Origin: Lentilactobacillus rapi DSM 19907 = JCM 15042
Lineage (GTDB): Bacteria > Bacillota > Bacilli > Lactobacillales > Lactobacillaceae
Direction: 5' to 3'
Assembly: GCF_001436255.1 (NCBI RefSeq)
Contig: NZ_AZEI01000076.1
Span: 1-64,000 of the forward strand
Length of the DNA: 64,000 nucleotides
The first letter of the stretch is position 1; each line of letters starts with the position of its first letter. Position numbers and translations under genes: made by a program. The notes beneath the pieces are model-generated. The model had not been told where the DNA came from. It saw only the letters and a program-made list of their open reading frames with translations, and did not search any database. Positions 39,770-49,209 of the stretch are shown here, piece by piece.

Positions 39770-41857
39770 ATGAACAACAATTCAACCAAATCATTTAGGA
39801 AAAAGGCTGGACCTTTGTTTAGACGATTTAATCGCTTTTGTCGAAAGTATCATTTGGTTAAATGGTTGGTTGTTTTGTTCCTGAGTGTTGGATTGATGAC
39901 GAGTACCTACTTAGTGTTCCTGGCTAAAACGGCTCACGTCCAAAATCTTGAATCCTCGCTTGCCAAAACAACTGAAATCTTTGACGCAAGTAACCATAAG
40001 GCAGGAGAACTATATGCCCAAAAGGGGACTTACGTTCAACTAAATAAAGTTTCGAAAAATATTCCCAAAGCCGTTCTTTCTACTGAGGATCGTAATTTCT
40101 ACCATGAATATGGTTTTTCATTCAAGGGAATTGCTCGGGCAGTGTTTTTACTATTAAAGAATAAAATCTTACATCGTGATTATATCAGCGGTGGTGGAAG
40201 TACATTAACCCAGCAATTGGTCAAGAATGCGTATTTATCGCAAGAACAGACCATGACTCGAAAGCTCAAAGAATTATTCCTGTCAATTCAGGTCGAAAAT
40301 GTTTATTCCAAAAAAGAAATTTTGACGATGTATCTTAACAACGCATACTTTGGTAATGGGGTATGGGGCGTTCAGGATGCCTCGCAAAAATATTTCGGGC
40401 AAAATGCGGTTGATTTATCGGTTCCCGATGCCGCAGTGTTGGCAGGGATGCTGACGTCGCCGAGTGCGTTTAACCCAATTGACCATCCCAAAGCTGCTAA
40501 ATGGCGGCGCAACGTGGTTCTTCAATTGATGGTTGAGAACAATCAATTGACGCAATCGCAGGCTGATTATTATAAGAAAACACCGATTGTCTTGCATGAT
40601 ACCTATGTTCGAAAAGATGGGTATAAATATCCCTATTACTTCGATGCGGTTATCGATGAGGCGATCAGCAAGTATGGGCTGACTGAATCCGAGATCATGA
40701 ATCGTGGTTATCGAATTTACACCAATCTGAATCAATCCCAGCAGCAGGCCATGCAGACAACGTTTAATAATAATTATTACTTCCCGGCAAATGCCGCTGA
40801 TGGAACAAAGGTGCAGGCTGCTTCGATCGGTGTTTCCCCAAGTACTGGTGGCGTAACTGCCGTTGTTGGTGGTCGGGGTCAACATGTCTTCCGGGGATAT
40901 AACCGAGCTACCCAGATCAGTCGGCAGCCTGGGTCGACGATGAAGCCACTTGCGGTTTACACGCCTGCCTTAGAGGCTGGATACAAGTTTGATTCAGAGT
41001 TGGTCGACAAGAAAAAGTCGTATGGTGCTAATCACTATACGCCGAAGAATTACAATAACGTCTACCAAGGTAAGGTTCCAATGTATGAGGCATTGGCTCA
41101 GAGTATGAATGCCCCGGCTGTTTGGCTGCTTAATCAAATCGGGGTTAATCGCGGTTACCAATCTGTGAAGGACTTCAATATCCCGGTTACTAAGAAAGAC
41201 AAGAACCTCGCTCTGGCACTCGGTGGGATGGACGGTGGCGTTTCGCCCCAACAGATGGCCGGGGCCTATACTGCATTTGCCAATGGTGGTAAAGTGGTCA
41301 AGCCTTTCTACATTCGTAAAATTGTCGACTCGACAGGTAAAGTTGTGGTGGACAACACGGCCAAGCAACAAGGTCGGCAAATTATGTCAGCTTCCGTTGC
41401 TAAGCAAATGACCAGTATGATGCTGGGCGTTTTCAATAACGGAACTGGCGTGGATGCGAAGCCTTATGGGTATCAAGTTGCCGGAAAAACTGGAAGTACC
41501 GAGGCCGATGATACGGGTTCGGCCGATGCAACCAAGGACAAATGGATTATTGGTTATACCCCAGATCTGGTTGTCGCAACTTGGGAAGGTTTCGACAGTA
41601 CCAGCCAGGCTCATCATCTTGAAAATCTGAGTGGGACAGGCGTTGGCCCATTGTTCAAGAACGAGATGCAGACAATGTTGCCATACACCAAGAACTCAAC
41701 GTTCAATACCAAGGATGCCCAAACGATTGTTCAAGGTGAAAGTAATAATGACAATCTTTGGGATACGATTCAGAAGAAAACGGATGAATACTCTAACAAG
41801 TTTGAACAAAAGGCTAAAGAGTTTGTGGACGATGCCAAGAGCTGGTTTGGCCATTAA
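39770..41857 (+). CDS. Class A penicillin-binding protein (bifunctional transglycosylase/transpeptidase)
   Basis: 695 residues. A basic cytoplasmic N-terminus and one TM anchor (about residues 39-58) are followed by the GT51 domain, with ILSTEDRNFYHEYGFSF (catalytic Glu) and GGGSTLTQQLVKN. The transpeptidase domain has the active-site Ser in RQPGSTMKPL, SMN in AQSMNAPA, and KTG in AGKTGST. It polymerises glycan strands and cross-links stem peptides outside the membrane. The family resembles PBP2A/PBP1A of lactobacilli. The ATG at 39770 is preferred to 39764 because AAAGGAG is seven bases before it. Confidence 0.95.
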   Translation: MNNNSTKSFRKKAGPLFRRFNRFCRKYHLVKWLVVLFLSVGLMTSTYLVFLAKTAHVQNLESSLAKTTEIFDASNHKAGELYAQKGTYVQLNKVSKNIPKAVLSTEDRNFYHEYGFSFKGIARAVFLLLKNKILHRDYISGGGSTLTQQLVKNAYLSQEQTMTRKLKELFLSIQVENVYSKKEILTMYLNNAYFGNGVWGVQDASQKYFGQNAVDLSVPDAAVLAGMLTSPSAFNPIDHPKAAKWRRNVVLQLMVENNQLTQSQADYYKKTPIVLHDTYVRKDGYKYPYYFDAVIDEAISKYGLTESEIMNRGYRIYTNLNQSQQQAMQTTFNNNYYFPANAADGTKVQAASIGVSPSTGGVTAVVGGRGQHVFRGYNRATQISRQPGSTMKPLAVYTPALEAGYKFDSELVDKKKSYGANHYTPKNYNNVYQGKVPMYEALAQSMNAPAVWLLNQIGVNRGYQSVKDFNIPVTKKDKNLALALGGMDGGVSPQQMAGAYTAFANGGKVVKPFYIRKIVDSTGKVVVDNTAKQQGRQIMSASVAKQMTSMMLGVFNNGTGVDAKPYGYQVAGKTGSTEADDTGSADATKDKWIIGYTPDLVVATWEGFDSTSQAHHLENLSGTGVGPLFKNEMQTMLPYTKNSTFNTKDAQTIVQGESNNDNLWDTIQKKTDEYSNKFEQKAKEFVDDAKSWFGH

Positions 41858-41934
41858 TTAATCCTAATCCCAACAGGAGTCCGAGTAGCTTTTGTGTTAA
41901 ACTAAAAGAAATACAAATTAAGGTGGAAAATTTA

Positions 41935-42279
41935 ATGAATGATAAATTAACTGATCTTGCGACTCAATTACAACAGGAATTGATCACAACCAAAGAATAT
42001 ACAGATTTGAAGGGTACCTACGAAAAGCTGCAAGCAGACGCTGACACCTTTAAATTATTTAAACAATTCCAACAGACTCAGATGCAGTTGCAACAGAAAC
42101 AGATGCAAGGGACTCAACCGACCCAAGAAGAAATTCAAAATGCGCAAGCAATGGCAACCAAAATGGGACAAAGCCCAATCATTTCTGAATTGATGAACAA
42201 TGAAAAGGCACTTAACAAGGTCTTAGGTGATGTGAATGATTTGGTCACCAAACCAATCATGGAATTGTACCGGAATTAA
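41935..42279 (+). CDS. YlbF-family regulator
   Basis: 114 residues, entirely helical, with a Gln/Met-rich middle (QQTQMQLQQKQMQ) between two longer helices, as in the YlbF/YmcA (DUF964) family. In Bacillus these proteins act with YaaT in RNA processing and competence or biofilm control; the role in lactobacilli is not settled. AAGGTGGAAAATTTA precedes the ATG. Hairpin repeat F lies between it and yhaO. Confidence 0.88.
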   Translation: MNDKLTDLATQLQQELITTKEYTDLKGTYEKLQADADTFKLFKQFQQTQMQLQQKQMQGTQPTQEEIQNAQAMATKMGQSPIISELMNNEKALNKVLGDVNDLVTKPIMELYRN

Positions 42280-42295
42280 TAAGTAAAGGTGGAAT

Positions 42296-42395
42296 TGTTT
42301 TTATCCAGATTCTACCGTTTAAGCAATAGCGCAGCCATTCCTGATGTGGAGTGGTTGCGCTATTGGCTTAAATACCTCAAATCCAGTCATTTATG
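42296..42395 (+). repeat. Hairpin repeat element, copy F
   Basis: The hairpin at 42318-42372 runs from TTTAAGC to GGCTTAAA. Its stem core AATAGCGCAGCCATTCC pairs with GGAGTGGTTGCGCTATT, with one bulge and two wobbles (G.U and U.G), and the loop is TGATGT. Upstream TTTTTATCCAGAT echoes the TTTTGATCCCAGAA box. It sits between the ylbF stop and the yhaO ribosome site, so it could form in the yhaO leader. Confidence 0.7.
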
Positions 42396-42412
42396 CGGAG
42401 AAAGGAAACAAA

Positions 42413-43651
42413 ATGAAATTTATTCACGCCGCGGATTTACATTTAGACAGTCCTTTTCAGGGCTTACATAACGAATCTCTGCCAACACCTTTGTGGGAAC
42501 AGATCCGCCAATCAACGTTTACCTCTTTTCAAAGAATTGTTGACGGTGCGATTGATCAAAATGTGGACTTCGTCTTGCTGGCGGGGGATCTTTTTGATCG
42601 TCAAGAACACAGTGTTTCTGCACGAGTTTTTTTAATTCAACAGTTACAAAGATTGGCGGACGCAAAGATCCCGGTCTTGATTATTTTTGGCAATCATGAT
42701 TATTACAGTGGCGACATAAAGCAACTAGGCTATCCGGACAACACCACCGTTTTCGGCAATCAAGTTGAAACCAAAAAGATTCAGCTAACAAATGGCCAGG
42801 TTGTTGCCATTACGGGATTTAGCTTTCAAAATCAGTGGGTTAATGAACCCATGATCAATGATTATCCGAATGCGGTGGCCGCTGATTGGAATATCGGCAT
42901 GCTCCATGGTAGCTTGGCGGGATTGGACTCACCTGAAGCCAACTATGCACCGTTTACGCTGAAACAACTTCAATCGAAAAATTACGATTATTGGGCGTTG
43001 GGACACATTCACAAACGCCAATCACTTGACGATAAGGGATTAATTAACTATTCAGGCAATACTCAGGGCAGACATATTAATGAAACTGGGGAAAAAGGTT
43101 ACTTGCTGGTTCAAAGCACTGGACACGAATTGACAACTGCCTTTCAGCCGACTTCACCAATTGTTTGGGAAGTTGTTGCGATGAAAATCACTGATAAATC
43201 GGTTGATAATTTGGCGAATTCAATTATGAATGCCCTTTCCAAACAACATTATTCGAAGCTACATTTCATCAGAATTCGGTTGACTGCCGATCAAGCAATT
43301 CCCGATACAATTTTGGAATCGTTGGCTAGTGGAGACTTATTAACGGCCGTTCAACAAATGAACACAGGCAGTTGGCAACAGTTAAATACGTGGGTGACCT
43401 CAATTAAGGCAGCTGCTGGATCTCAAAGAATTATCAGTAGTCTTGACCAATCTTTTTTTGACGAGGCTAAGCAGCAAACTCTCACTCCTGAGCAACTTGA
43501 TCGACTAACCCAACAGAGCCTGGATAAGTATCCGTTCATCAAGGCTGACTTAGCCACTCGTGATAGCCAACAGGATATTTTTGAGCAGACAACTGCTATT
43601 TTACAGCGTCATGTCAGTGGTCCCGAGGATGAGGAGGCCAGTCAGAAGTGA
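42413..43651 (+). CDS. yhaO: YhaO-type DNA repair metallophosphoesterase (SbcD/Mre11-like)
   Basis: 412 residues. The Mre11/SbcD phosphoesterase motifs are HAADLHLDSPF, LLAGDLFDRQEHS, IFGNHDYY, and GMLHGSL with YWALGHIHKRQ. It is a manganese-dependent nuclease domain expected to work with the ATPase encoded next (YhaN) in processing DNA ends. AGAAAGGAAACAAA fixes the ATG at 42413. The next gene overlaps its stop (GTGA). Confidence 0.93.
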   Translation: MKFIHAADLHLDSPFQGLHNESLPTPLWEQIRQSTFTSFQRIVDGAIDQNVDFVLLAGDLFDRQEHSVSARVFLIQQLQRLADAKIPVLIIFGNHDYYSGDIKQLGYPDNTTVFGNQVETKKIQLTNGQVVAITGFSFQNQWVNEPMINDYPNAVAADWNIGMLHGSLAGLDSPEANYAPFTLKQLQSKNYDYWALGHIHKRQSLDDKGLINYSGNTQGRHINETGEKGYLLVQSTGHELTTAFQPTSPIVWEVVAMKITDKSVDNLANSIMNALSKQHYSKLHFIRIRLTADQAIPDTILESLASGDLLTAVQQMNTGSWQQLNTWVTSIKAAAGSQRIISSLDQSFFDEAKQQTLTPEQLDRLTQQSLDKYPFIKADLATRDSQQDIFEQTTAILQRHVSGPEDEEASQK

Positions 43652-46233
43652 TTATTAAAGAGTTAATGATATACGGATACGGAAAGTGGGTCGATCAGCA
43701 CTTTTCCTTCGCCACCCCTTTACAAGCCATTTATGGGCCGAATGAAGCCGGTAAGAGTACGATCATAGATTTTATCGAATCGATGTTCTTCGGCTTTCAA
43801 AACAAAAAGCAGGCCGTTCATGGGCAATTTTATCCAAAGACGTCTAAAGCATACGGCGGCGAGCTCATTTTTGAACAGGATCATCAAAAGTATAAGTTGG
43901 TAAGAATAGATGGGCCGAAGGGCGGCAACGTCAAATTCTATGATATTGATCACGATATTGAACTCCCATCGACCGATTTTGAAGCGCTCCTGTCACCAAT
44001 TGACCGACAATCGTATAATCAACTATTTTATTTTGGCGATTTCGATAAAAAAGAATTTTATAAAACTGACGAAACCGATTTAGGATTGCGGATTCAGCGG
44101 ATTGGGGTGACAGATGCCGACAAATGGGCTGGACTCCAAAAAGAACTGGTAAAAATCGCTGATGAATTATATAAGCCCCGAGGTCGAAAGCAGCAGATCA
44201 ATGTCAAGCTGAAAGACTACCATGAGCTCGAACAAAAAGTTCAAGATGCCAAAAAAGCTTATCCAGCGTACTTGAACCTTCAAAGTCAATTAAACGATGT
44301 CAAGGCCGACTACGCTCATCAGCAGACCGAGCTACTACAACTACAAAGACATATTCAAGCAGATCGGCAACTCGAGAGCTACTTGCCTTTAATTCGAGAG
44401 CAGAGCGAGTTGGCAAAGATCAGCAAAAATGACTTGCTAACCGGATTTGACGATTCCGACAAAGCAATTCTGGATCGTTATCGCGCCAATATCACGTCGG
44501 CTATTTCTCAGGTTAAAGATAATCAAAAACAAGTTGATGAGATCAAAAAAGCTTCCTGTGAGACTCCGGCACAACATTTCTATGAGGAAAATCAATTTCA
44601 AATTGATGCATTGATGGGTGATTTGGCTGGTCAACGAAATGTTGCCTCGCGTATTCAATTGATGACCAGTCAACGTGACAAGACTCAAGAGAAGTTATTA
44701 CAGCTAAAGGCGAGTCTTCCTAAGAATGAGGCCGGGGAGTTACCATTACCATTTCCCGATGATCAAATTAACCACATTAATGAGTTGCTCAGACAGCAGG
44801 GAAACCTCAAAGATCAACTTAGAAATGGTGAAAGTCGAACGACTCGTCGACCAAAGCCGGCGAAAAAATCTTTGACGCCTTACTATGTACTCGCTGGTAT
44901 CATTGCATTAGTGGCGATTCTGGTAAGCCAGCATACCGTCATCAGCATTATTGGGTATTTAGTGGCACTTGGCATTCTTGGGTGGGGATTCACCCAACAA
45001 CGAAATCAATCACAGAATCAGTTCTCGAGCCAACCCACTACTGATCAACAAGCCCTCAATCGGCAATTAGCTGTTATTCAAAATCAGCTGCAACAAATTT
45101 CAGCCGATTACCGACTAACTGGAATTGAGGAAGCCAAATGGCTGTCAATCCAATCCGCACTCCATCAACTTGATGACTTACAACACTCTTTGATCGAAAA
45201 TAATCATCAGCTTGAAGTTGAGCAAAAAAAGTATGGACACTATCTTGACCAGTGGGAATTTGCGCGAGATTGGATTCATTTCGATCCCGATGCATATACG
45301 CACAATCTCGACTTGCTCGAACAAACGGTTAATCATTGGCAACAACAATTTGCTGAATTTCGGCAAAAACAAAAGAACTTAGTTATTTTTCAAAACTTAG
45401 TTGATCAAACGAACGCTAAGTTGACCCAAGCAAAGAAGCAGATAACCGATTTTCTGACCCAACGAGCCGTTCATTCTGAAGAGGAATTTAAGCGAATCCT
45501 TGCCCAGCAAAAACAATTACGTGAAAAGTTACGACGAAAAGCTGAACTTGATGAGCAACTTGAAGGATCTAACATTAATATTCCAAATGATTTGGATGAA
45601 TCAAAGTTAAAGACTAAACTTGATCAAGAACGGCAACGACTTGACGACCTTCAAAAGTCCGTCAATAATGTGAGTGAACAGAAGGCTGAATTGAATGTTC
45701 AACTCACTCATTTGGTGGAAAGTGGGCATTATTTCGGCCTGAGACAACAATTGGCTAATTTGGAAACTGACATCTTGGATGATGTTCATCGTTATTTGGC
45801 GTTGCAATTATCAACCAGATGGATTCAAAATGTGTTAAACATTGCGACAAAGGGCAGGGTGCCTAAGATTCTTAAATTGGCCAAACAATATTTTGCGACG
45901 CTAACCGATCATCAATACAAAAACATTCTATTTGAGAATGAGATCAGCGTTGTCAGAAAAGACGATGTTGCCTTCACAGTCAATGAATTATCAAAAGGAA
46001 CTTTGGAACAGTTATATCTTGCACTCATCTTATCGATGACAGTCGGGTTTAGCGACCAATACCCGTTGCCAATCATGATTGATGATGGTTTTGTCAACTT
46101 TGATAAAACTCGAAGACAGGCCGCCTTTGCGATTCTTAAGCAAGTCAGCCAGAAAACGCAAGTACTGTACTTTACTGCTAATGATGAAATTCGAAATCAG
46201 GGGTTTAAAGTATTGGATTTAAGTCAATTTTAG
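43648..46233 (+). CDS. yhaN: YhaN-type AAA ATPase (SbcC/Rad50-like)
   Basis: 861 residues starting at a GTG overlapping yhaO. Walker A is GPNEAGKSTIIDF near residue 31; the C-terminal signature NELSKGTLEQLYLALILS and Walker B PIMIDDGFVNFD complete the split ABC head. Long coiled-coil arms lie between. Two hydrophobic segments (about residues 412-448, YYVLAGIIALVAILV and ISIIGYLVALGILGW) interrupt the coil, suggesting membrane association. It is the motor partner of YhaO. No zinc hook CxxC is seen in the coil. Confidence 0.92.
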   Translation: MIIKELMIYGYGKWVDQHFSFATPLQAIYGPNEAGKSTIIDFIESMFFGFQNKKQAVHGQFYPKTSKAYGGELIFEQDHQKYKLVRIDGPKGGNVKFYDIDHDIELPSTDFEALLSPIDRQSYNQLFYFGDFDKKEFYKTDETDLGLRIQRIGVTDADKWAGLQKELVKIADELYKPRGRKQQINVKLKDYHELEQKVQDAKKAYPAYLNLQSQLNDVKADYAHQQTELLQLQRHIQADRQLESYLPLIREQSELAKISKNDLLTGFDDSDKAILDRYRANITSAISQVKDNQKQVDEIKKASCETPAQHFYEENQFQIDALMGDLAGQRNVASRIQLMTSQRDKTQEKLLQLKASLPKNEAGELPLPFPDDQINHINELLRQQGNLKDQLRNGESRTTRRPKPAKKSLTPYYVLAGIIALVAILVSQHTVISIIGYLVALGILGWGFTQQRNQSQNQFSSQPTTDQQALNRQLAVIQNQLQQISADYRLTGIEEAKWLSIQSALHQLDDLQHSLIENNHQLEVEQKKYGHYLDQWEFARDWIHFDPDAYTHNLDLLEQTVNHWQQQFAEFRQKQKNLVIFQNLVDQTNAKLTQAKKQITDFLTQRAVHSEEEFKRILAQQKQLREKLRRKAELDEQLEGSNINIPNDLDESKLKTKLDQERQRLDDLQKSVNNVSEQKAELNVQLTHLVESGHYFGLRQQLANLETDILDDVHRYLALQLSTRWIQNVLNIATKGRVPKILKLAKQYFATLTDHQYKNILFENEISVVRKDDVAFTVNELSKGTLEQLYLALILSMTVGFSDQYPLPIMIDDGFVNFDKTRRQAAFAILKQVSQKTQVLYFTANDEIRNQGFKVLDLSQF

Positions 46234-46243
46234 GAGGTGCATC

Positions 46244-47239
46244 ATGGCAAAACAATTAATGGATTTAAAATTGGATGAAGAATTCGAATTATATGTACTG
46301 TTGAAGGAAGCCAAAAAACGAGTCGCCAAAAACGGGAAAAACTTCATCTCGTTAGTTTTTCAGGATCCTTCAGGTCAGCTGCCAGGCAAGTACTGGGATG
46401 CATCCGATCAGGATATCCAGCAGTTTTCCCAAGGACGCGTTGTCTTGCTCAAGGGGAAGCGGGAAAATTATATGAATGCTCCACAGGTGAGAATTATGGC
46501 GATGCGCTTGGCAAGGGATGATGAGCCTCATGATCCGCTTGCGTTTGTCAAACGAGCGCCGATGAGTCGATCACAGATGGAGGATATCATTAACCAAACA
46601 ATTTTTGAGATCACCAACGCTACTTATAATCGCGTTGTCAGAGCGCTGATTTCGAAACATGCTGATGCATTCTTTACATTTCCGGCTGCTAAATCGAATC
46701 ACCATGATTTCGCTGGTGGATTGGCTTTTCATACTATTTCGATTCTGCGTTTGGCCCATTCAGTCGTGAACCAATATAATGAAATTGATGCGCCGTTATT
46801 ATATGCCGGGGCAATTCTTCACGACTTGGGCAAAACAATTGAGTTGTCCGGTCCTGTGGCTACTGAATATACTTTGGCAGGGAACTTGCTTGGTCATCTG
46901 AGCATTATGGATGCCGAAATTGTAGAGGCCGCCGATAAATTAGGAATTAGTAAGGACTCACAGGATCTGATTTTATTAAGGCATATGATATTGGCGCACC
47001 ATGGTCTTCTCGAATATGGATCACCAGAACGTCCGCAAATATTAGAAGCCGAGATTTTGCATCACCTGGATGAGCTTGATGCAACCATTATGATGATTCA
47101 AGGTGCTCTTAAGAATGTCAATCCCGGAGACTATACGGACCGAATCTTTGGCTTGGATAATCGGCGTTTTTACAAGCCTAAACCAACTATTGAAACTGGG
47201 AAAAATCCTAGTGGCCCATCACAAAGCCAGTTATTTTAG
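46244..47239 (+). CDS. yhaM: 3'-5' exoribonuclease YhaM
   Basis: 331 residues. An N-terminal OB-fold nucleic-acid-binding domain (about 1-90) is followed by an HD domain with HHDFAGGLAFHT, AILHDLGKT and HMILAHHG carrying the His/Asp metal ligands. The enzyme trims RNA (and single-stranded DNA) from the 3' end. AGGAGGTGCATC precedes the ATG; it belongs to the yhaO-yhaN-yhaM operon. Confidence 0.95.
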   Translation: MAKQLMDLKLDEEFELYVLLKEAKKRVAKNGKNFISLVFQDPSGQLPGKYWDASDQDIQQFSQGRVVLLKGKRENYMNAPQVRIMAMRLARDDEPHDPLAFVKRAPMSRSQMEDIINQTIFEITNATYNRVVRALISKHADAFFTFPAAKSNHHDFAGGLAFHTISILRLAHSVVNQYNEIDAPLLYAGAILHDLGKTIELSGPVATEYTLAGNLLGHLSIMDAEIVEAADKLGISKDSQDLILLRHMILAHHGLLEYGSPERPQILEAEILHHLDELDATIMMIQGALKNVNPGDYTDRIFGLDNRRFYKPKPTIETGKNPSGPSQSQLF

Positions 47240-47264
47240 GTGGGTGATCGGCAAATTTAGAAAT

Positions 47265-47306
47265 AAAAAAAGATTGAATCCTGATTTTGAGAATTCAATC
47301 TTTTTT
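47265..47306. terminator. Terminator between yhaM and prsA
   Basis: AAAAAAAGATTGAAT pairs with ATTCAATCTTTTTT around CCTGATTTTGAGA; bidirectional. The loop resembles that of the dispersed hairpin family. Confidence 0.85.
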
Positions 47307-47322
47307 GATAGATTATAAAGAA

Positions 47323-48204
47323 TTACTTCTTCTTTGAGTTTGATGAGAGGTAATCAGACAAGACATTTTGAAGGTCTTTATCTTGGATAGTAACGTTACC
47401 CTTCTTCAAAACTTTAGAAACAACTGAATGCAAGGTATTGCTATCAGCCATCTTCTTATCAACGATCTGGCTCTTTAATTCACTTTCGTGGTCTTTGTAA
47501 TTACCCTTGGCTGGGTGGTTAACCATTTGAATCACTTGGTAACCATATTGAGTCTTAACAGGGGTCTTCGTGTATTCACCATTCTTTAAGTTAAAGGCAG
47601 CTTTCTTGAAGTTGGCGTCAAGTGAAGTGTTAGTGTTGTCAAATGCGGCAATTCGGCCACCTTTGTTCTTAGTAGCAGTATCAGTTGAGTACTTCTTAGC
47701 CAAGCTTGAGAAGCTCTTGCCAGCCTTGAGTTGCTTGATAACGGTCTCGGCAGTTGATTTCTTTGATACCAAGATTTGGTTAACAGTTACTTTTGGTTGA
47801 TATGACTTGAACTGGTCTTTAAGTTGAGCGTCAGTAATTTTAACGTTATCCTTAACGGCTGCTTTCAATAAGAGATTTGAACGGATCGAATCTTTTAATT
47901 GTGAAGCGGTCATGCCGTTTTGTTGGAGAACAGCGTTAAATGATGAGCCATATTGCTTCTTGTATTTGTTGAACTCACTATTAACTTCTGACTTCTTAAC
48001 TTTGTCGCCGTATTGCTTCTCCAGAACTTTGTTCAAGATCATTTGTTGCAATACTTGTTTACCACTTGAAGTACTCTTTAAGCTGCTATAATAGGCACTT
48101 TCCGTGATTTTACCACCGTCAGTAGTTGCAACAGATTTACTGCCACACGCTGCAAGAGTAAAACTCATAAGTACACCGGCTAAAACAATTAGCCACTTTT
48201 TCAT
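47323..48204 (-). CDS. prsA: Foldase lipoprotein PrsA (peptidyl-prolyl isomerase)
   Basis: 293 residues. A lipoprotein signal with lipobox LAAC (Cys near residue 20) is followed by a SurA-like N-domain and a parvulin domain ([48 protein letters not shown]), then a charged tail. It helps secreted proteins and PBPs to fold at the outer membrane face. The ATG at 48204 follows GGATG; the upstream ATG would extend the signal with no benefit. It is in the conserved prsA/hit/ecsAB area. Confidence 0.95.
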   Translation of the reverse strand: MKKWLIVLAGVLMSFTLAACGSKSVATTDGGKITESAYYSSLKSTSSGKQVLQQMILNKVLEKQYGDKVKKSEVNSEFNKYKKQYGSSFNAVLQQNGMTASQLKDSIRSNLLLKAAVKDNVKITDAQLKDQFKSYQPKVTVNQILVSKKSTAETVIKQLKAGKSFSSLAKKYSTDTATKNKGGRIAAFDNTNTSLDANFKKAAFNLKNGEYTKTPVKTQYGYQVIQMVNHPAKGNYKDHESELKSQIVDKKMADSNTLHSVVSKVLKKGNVTIQDKDLQNVLSDYLSSNSKKK

Positions 48205-48336
48205 ACAAAAACACATCCATTTCTACAATAGTATTCGTTTGTAAAGCAAACGTTCCAGATAATAATAACATAATATTTGGAATATTTATAACCTGTCCCT
48301 GAATTTAAACAAATGTTCATAATTAGCTTAAGTTGG

Positions 48337-48651
48337 TTAAGGCTTCTTGGTAAGGTTTGAACTATATTTGGTAATCTCTTCGATCCGCGGCTGGATTTGG
48401 AAGAGCGCATCATCTACATCTCGCTGAATTGAATTAATTGCCTTTGTGAGTTCAGGTAGTTGTTCTTTAAAAGTTGCAAAAGATTTCTTGAAATCTTCAT
48501 AAGAATTTTTCCATTCATCCGCTGCCGCTTTTTTGGTCATGATTGATTCCTTAGTCTTACTAACGAATTCAGCAGGCGTTTCCTTTCGAGAATAGAGGTA
48601 GGCGCCAGCTACAAATACCGACGCCCCGGCAATCTTAAAAAATGTTTTCAT
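48337..48651 (-). CDS. Small membrane-anchored helical protein (YtxH-like)
   Basis: 104 residues. One N-terminal hydrophobic segment (about 4-20) is followed by a long charged helix likely to form a coiled coil, ending in a Lys-rich tail. The layout recalls YtxH-type proteins. It starts one base after the hit stop codon, with GGGTGAT as ribosome site, so it is cotranscribed with hit. Function unknown. Confidence 0.75.
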   Translation of the reverse strand: MKTFFKIAGASVFVAGAYLYSRKETPAEFVSKTKESIMTKKAAADEWKNSYEDFKKSFATFKEQLPELTKAINSIQRDVDDALFQIQPRIEEITKYSSNLTKKP

Positions 48652-48652
48652 C

Positions 48653-49081
48653 CTAATCACCCATGTGTTCGACGATTGAATCTTGGATTTTTTTCAATGA
48701 ATCACTGTCGTATTTGTTGGAGTTATCCTTGAAAATCATTTTAAAATCATCATCACTGCTATAACGGGGGATCAAGTGGAAGTGAGAGTGAAATACTGAC
48801 TGGTAGGCAACCTGGCCATTATTGTTTAAAATATTCATACCTTTAATGTCAGGATTGGATTCTTTAACGGCCCTGGCGATTTTGGGGATTCTCGCAAACA
48901 CTTGACTGGCGAGCTCTTCGTCATATTCAAAAATGTTTGGAATATGTTTTTTAGGAATGACCAACGTATGTCCAGGTGTCCCTTGGGAAATATCCAAGAA
49001 AGCTTTGACAATATCGTCTTCGTACACGGTGTAGCTCGGTATTTCGTTACGAACAATCTTACAAAAAATACAATCTTTCAT
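48653..49081 (-). CDS. hit: HIT-family nucleotide hydrolase/transferase
   Basis: 142 residues. CIFCKIVRNEIPSY at the N-terminus holds the zinc-type Cys pair, and the catalytic histidine triad is HSHFHLIPR near residue 100. Members hydrolyse adenylyl-linked nucleotides such as AMP-lysine or diadenosine compounds. It is divergent from ecsA, a gene order shared with Bacillus. Confidence 0.95.
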   Translation of the reverse strand: MKDCIFCKIVRNEIPSYTVYEDDIVKAFLDISQGTPGHTLVIPKKHIPNIFEYDEELASQVFARIPKIARAVKESNPDIKGMNILNNNGQVAYQSVFHSHFHLIPRYSSDDDFKMIFKDNSNKYDSDSLKKIQDSIVEHMGD

Positions 49082-49209
49082 AAAAACAAACCTTCTTTCT
49101 GCTGATAATACTGATATTATAACATTAATGTCGGCTTGGACTCATTCATGGAATTTCTTTCTATGGTATAATCGTTTCTGTAAATTTATGACGAATGTGG
49201 AGTGAAAAG

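Noticed and set aside
47265-47306. Eighth copy of the hairpin repeat family
   Set aside because: It shares the CCTGATTTTG loop, but it is a plain terminator with A/T-tracts and lacks the flanking boxes.
48230-48260. Inverted repeat CGTTTG/CAAACG upstream of prsA
   Set aside because: Short, without T run or known operator similarity; not enough to call a regulatory site.
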